DNA of 7,555 nucleotides from JAMCRM01 sp041685075 (GTDB lineage: Bacteria > Acidobacteriota > Terriglobia > Bryobacterales > Bryobacteraceae), in the NCBI GenBank assembly GCA_041685075.1, contig JAWLGN010000271.1, positions 1 to 7,555 of the forward strand. The letters run 5' to 3'. Under the pieces are notes generated by a model. It made no database searches. It saw nothing but the letters and a program-made list of their open reading frames with translations, and was not told the origin of the DNA. The position numbers and the translations under genes were made by a program. This document shows, piece after piece, positions 5,903 to 7,555 of the stretch; the stretch's first letter is position 1; every line of letters begins with the position of its first letter.

Positions 5903-7510
5903 ATGCAACGACGCACACTACTGAGATCGGCGGCCGGCGCGACCGGGCTGACCATCCTCCGCAGCGGCACCCTGCGGGGGCAGAACGCCCCCAGTAACCG
6001 GCTCAATATCGCCCTGATCGGCGTCTGGGGCCGCGGCACCGCCCACTACAACATGCTCCGCCGGGAGAACTGCGTAGCCCTGTGCGACGTCAACGAGCTG
6101 CGCACCCGGGAAGCGCTGCGCATCTTCCCCCGCGCCAAGACCTACTCCGACTGGCGGCGCTGTCTCGACCAGAAGGACATCGAAGCCGTGGTCATCTGCA
6201 CCGCCGACCACCACCATGCCTTCATCGCCAACTGGGCGCTCAACCGCAACCTGCACGTCTTCTGCGAGAAGCCCCTGGGCATCTCGGTGGAAGAAGTCCG
6301 CACGGTGCGCGCCAACTATCTCAAGCGCAAAGCTCGGGTCGCCACGCAGCACGGCACCCAGCGCCATGCAATGCCGAATTTCGAGCGCCTGCGCGAACTC
6401 ATCCTGGACGGCGCCATCGGGGAACTCAAAACCGTGCATAGCTGGGACAGCCGCCAGCTTCCCCGCCCCGGTTATCCCAAGGGCGAGGGCATGCCGCCCG
6501 CTACCCTGCACTACGAGCAGTGGATCGGCCCATCGCCCTACCATCCCTACAGCCCGCAGTACTTCGGCGGATCCTCGGGCCTCAACTGCCTGTTCTGGAA
6601 CATGTACCGCGACTTCGGCGTGGGCCAGATGGGCGACATGGGCGCCCACACCATGGACCTGGTTTGGAACGCCGTCGACGCCGGCGCGCCGCTCTCTATA
6701 GAAGTGGACCGGCAAGCCAGCGATTCCTACGACCCCAACATCTGCCCGGTGAAACTGAAGGTGAGCTTCGAGCACCCTGCCAACTCCTGGCGCGGGCCCG
6801 TCACGCTGGTGTGGTACCAGGGCGGGTTGAAGCCGGAAACGCCCCGCAACTACATCGATGTATCGCGCATCGGCAACGGAGCGCTCTTCGAGGGCACCAA
6901 GGGGAGCATCCTGGCGGATTTCCGCGGCCGCATCATCATCCCCAACGACGTTGATGGCGATTTCACCTACTACAAGCGCCGCGGCAAGGACGAACTGCTG
7001 CCGCTGGTCGGCGGCACCGGGGAGCGTCCTCCGGCGCCCGCCGTGCGCAGCCGTCCTCCCGTACAACGGGCCGCGCGGCCCGCGCAACCCGCGCTCCCAC
7101 GCGGTATGACCGCCATGCCCAGCGCGCAGCCGGGGCCCGACGGCTTTCCCGCCGTTCAGTTCCTGGAAGGCAACATCCCCGCCGCCCTGGGGATGCCCAA
7201 CACCTCCGTGGACGGCATCCTGGAAGCGGAAAAGCGCGGCGCCGAACCGCGCCTGGATCCCTTCCAGATCGACTGGCTGGATGCCTGCAAGGGACGCAGC
7301 GACAACGTGACCCACGGCACCAGCAGCAAGACCCACTGCGACTTCGACTACTCCGGCAGCATGATGGAACAGATGCTGCTGGGGCTGGTGGCGCACCGTG
7401 CCGGAAAGAAGCTTACCTACGACCCGGCCACCGGGCGCGTCACCAACGACTCGGAGGCCAACGCCTGGCTCAAGCGCGAGTACCGCGCCAACTGGAGGCT
7501 CGACGGCTGA
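5903..7510 (+). CDS. Tat-exported Gfo/Idh/MocA family oxidoreductase
   Basis: A 535-residue NAD(P)-dependent dehydrogenase-like protein. Residues 1-30 form a twin-arginine leader (Arg3-Arg4 in RRTLLR, then a short Ala/Gly/Leu-rich stretch), so export already folded with cofactor is likely. The Rossmann nucleotide-binding motif is IALIGVWGRG (36-45), followed by EAVVICTADHHHAF (94-107) and the family CEKPLG motif with Lys123. The DMGAHTMD block (245-252) supplies the DxxxH pair, Asp245 and His249. The C-terminal part resembles the C-terminal domain common in bacterial Tat-dependent members. Residues about 371-415 form a Pro/Ala/Arg-rich insertion that looks disordered. The start is firm: an in-frame TGA at 5888-5890 leaves only this ATG before the leader. 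No Shine-Dalgarno is seen. The substrate, probably a sugar, polyol or derivative, cannot be read from the sequence. Confidence 0.93.
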   Translation: MQRRTLLRSAAGATGLTILRSGTLRGQNAPSNRLNIALIGVWGRGTAHYNMLRRENCVALCDVNELRTREALRIFPRAKTYSDWRRCLDQKDIEAVVICTADHHHAFIANWALNRNLHVFCEKPLGISVEEVRTVRANYLKRKARVATQHGTQRHAMPNFERLRELILDGAIGELKTVHSWDSRQLPRPGYPKGEGMPPATLHYEQWIGPSPYHPYSPQYFGGSSGLNCLFWNMYRDFGVGQMGDMGAHTMDLVWNAVDAGAPLSIEVDRQASDSYDPNICPVKLKVSFEHPANSWRGPVTLVWYQGGLKPETPRNYIDVSRIGNGALFEGTKGSILADFRGRIIIPNDVDGDFTYYKRRGKDELLPLVGGTGERPPAPAVRSRPPVQRAARPAQPALPRGMTAMPSAQPGPDGFPAVQFLEGNIPAALGMPNTSVDGILEAEKRGAEPRLDPFQIDWLDACKGRSDNVTHGTSSKTHCDFDYSGSMMEQMLLGLVAHRAGKKLTYDPATGRVTNDSEANAWLKREYRANWRLDG

Positions 7511-7513
7511 CGG

Positions 7514-7555
7514 TTAGGCGGCCGGAGGCAGCGGGCGGTATTCGATTTTCCGCAA
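7514..7555 (-). CDS. possible 3' end of a convergent gene (partial)
   Basis: Reading the minus strand from the right edge, 13 codons without a stop (ending in EYRPLPPAA) lead to a TAA at 7514-7516, four bases from the oxidoreductase stop codon. The codons are reasonable for this genome, but the other two minus-strand frames are also open over this length, so the evidence is thin. No product can be named. If it is not a gene, the 45 bases after 7510 hold nothing recognisable. Confidence 0.25.
   Translation of the reverse strand: MRKIEYRPLPPAA

Noticed and set aside
5918..7396. 492-codon minus-strand open frame opposite the oxidoreductase
   Set aside because: The plus strand has a Tat leader, Rossmann and EKP motifs in order; the antisense frame has none and comes from GC bias.
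7511..7555. Intrinsic terminator after the oxidoreductase gene
   Set aside because: No stable stem followed by a T-run can be found in the remaining 45 bases.

Overview
This is a high-GC bacterial chromosomal window with one long minus-strand operon, one divergent plus-strand gene and a repeat array at the left edge. The Tat-type leader on a Gfo/Idh/MocA oxidoreductase, together with the high GC and the GC-rich gene-end repeats, suggests an Acidobacteriota-like (Bryobacter/Solibacter type) or similar environmental lineage. This placement is inference; there is no rRNA or other phylogenetic marker in the window.

Layout. Positions 1-248 hold a GC-rich repeat array: two nearly perfect 65-bp tandem units, then degenerate copies of the same core. 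The array runs off the left edge and its innermost copy forms the last codons and the stop codon of mrpG. Positions 230-5729 (minus strand) carry a complete seven-gene mrp (mnh) operon, transcribed right to left in the canonical order A-B-C-D-E-F-G. Five of its six junctions are 4-base ATGA overlaps and the sixth (C/D) is a 3-base gap. Positions 5730-5902 are a divergent intergenic region. Positions 5903-7510 (plus strand) encode a Gfo/Idh/MocA-type dehydrogenase with a twin-arginine leader. The last 45 bases are non-coding or may contain the 3' end of a convergent gene.

How the genes work together. MrpA-G are known to form one large inner-membrane Na+(Li+/K+)/H+ antiporter powered by the proton-motive force. 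MrpA and MrpD are NuoL/M/N-like, MrpC is NuoK-like and the MrpA tail is NuoJ-like. All seven subunits look intact and the main ion-path acidic, lysine and histidine residues are present, so a working antiporter for sodium and alkali tolerance and pH homeostasis is expected. The divergent oxidoreductase probably acts on a sugar, polyol or related substrate after Tat export; nothing ties it functionally to mrp.

The least explained element is the repeat array. Six of its eight core copies carry a TAG or TGA triplet at nearly the same place, and one of these is the actual stop codon of mrpG. I found no clear new defence, CRISPR or mobile system.
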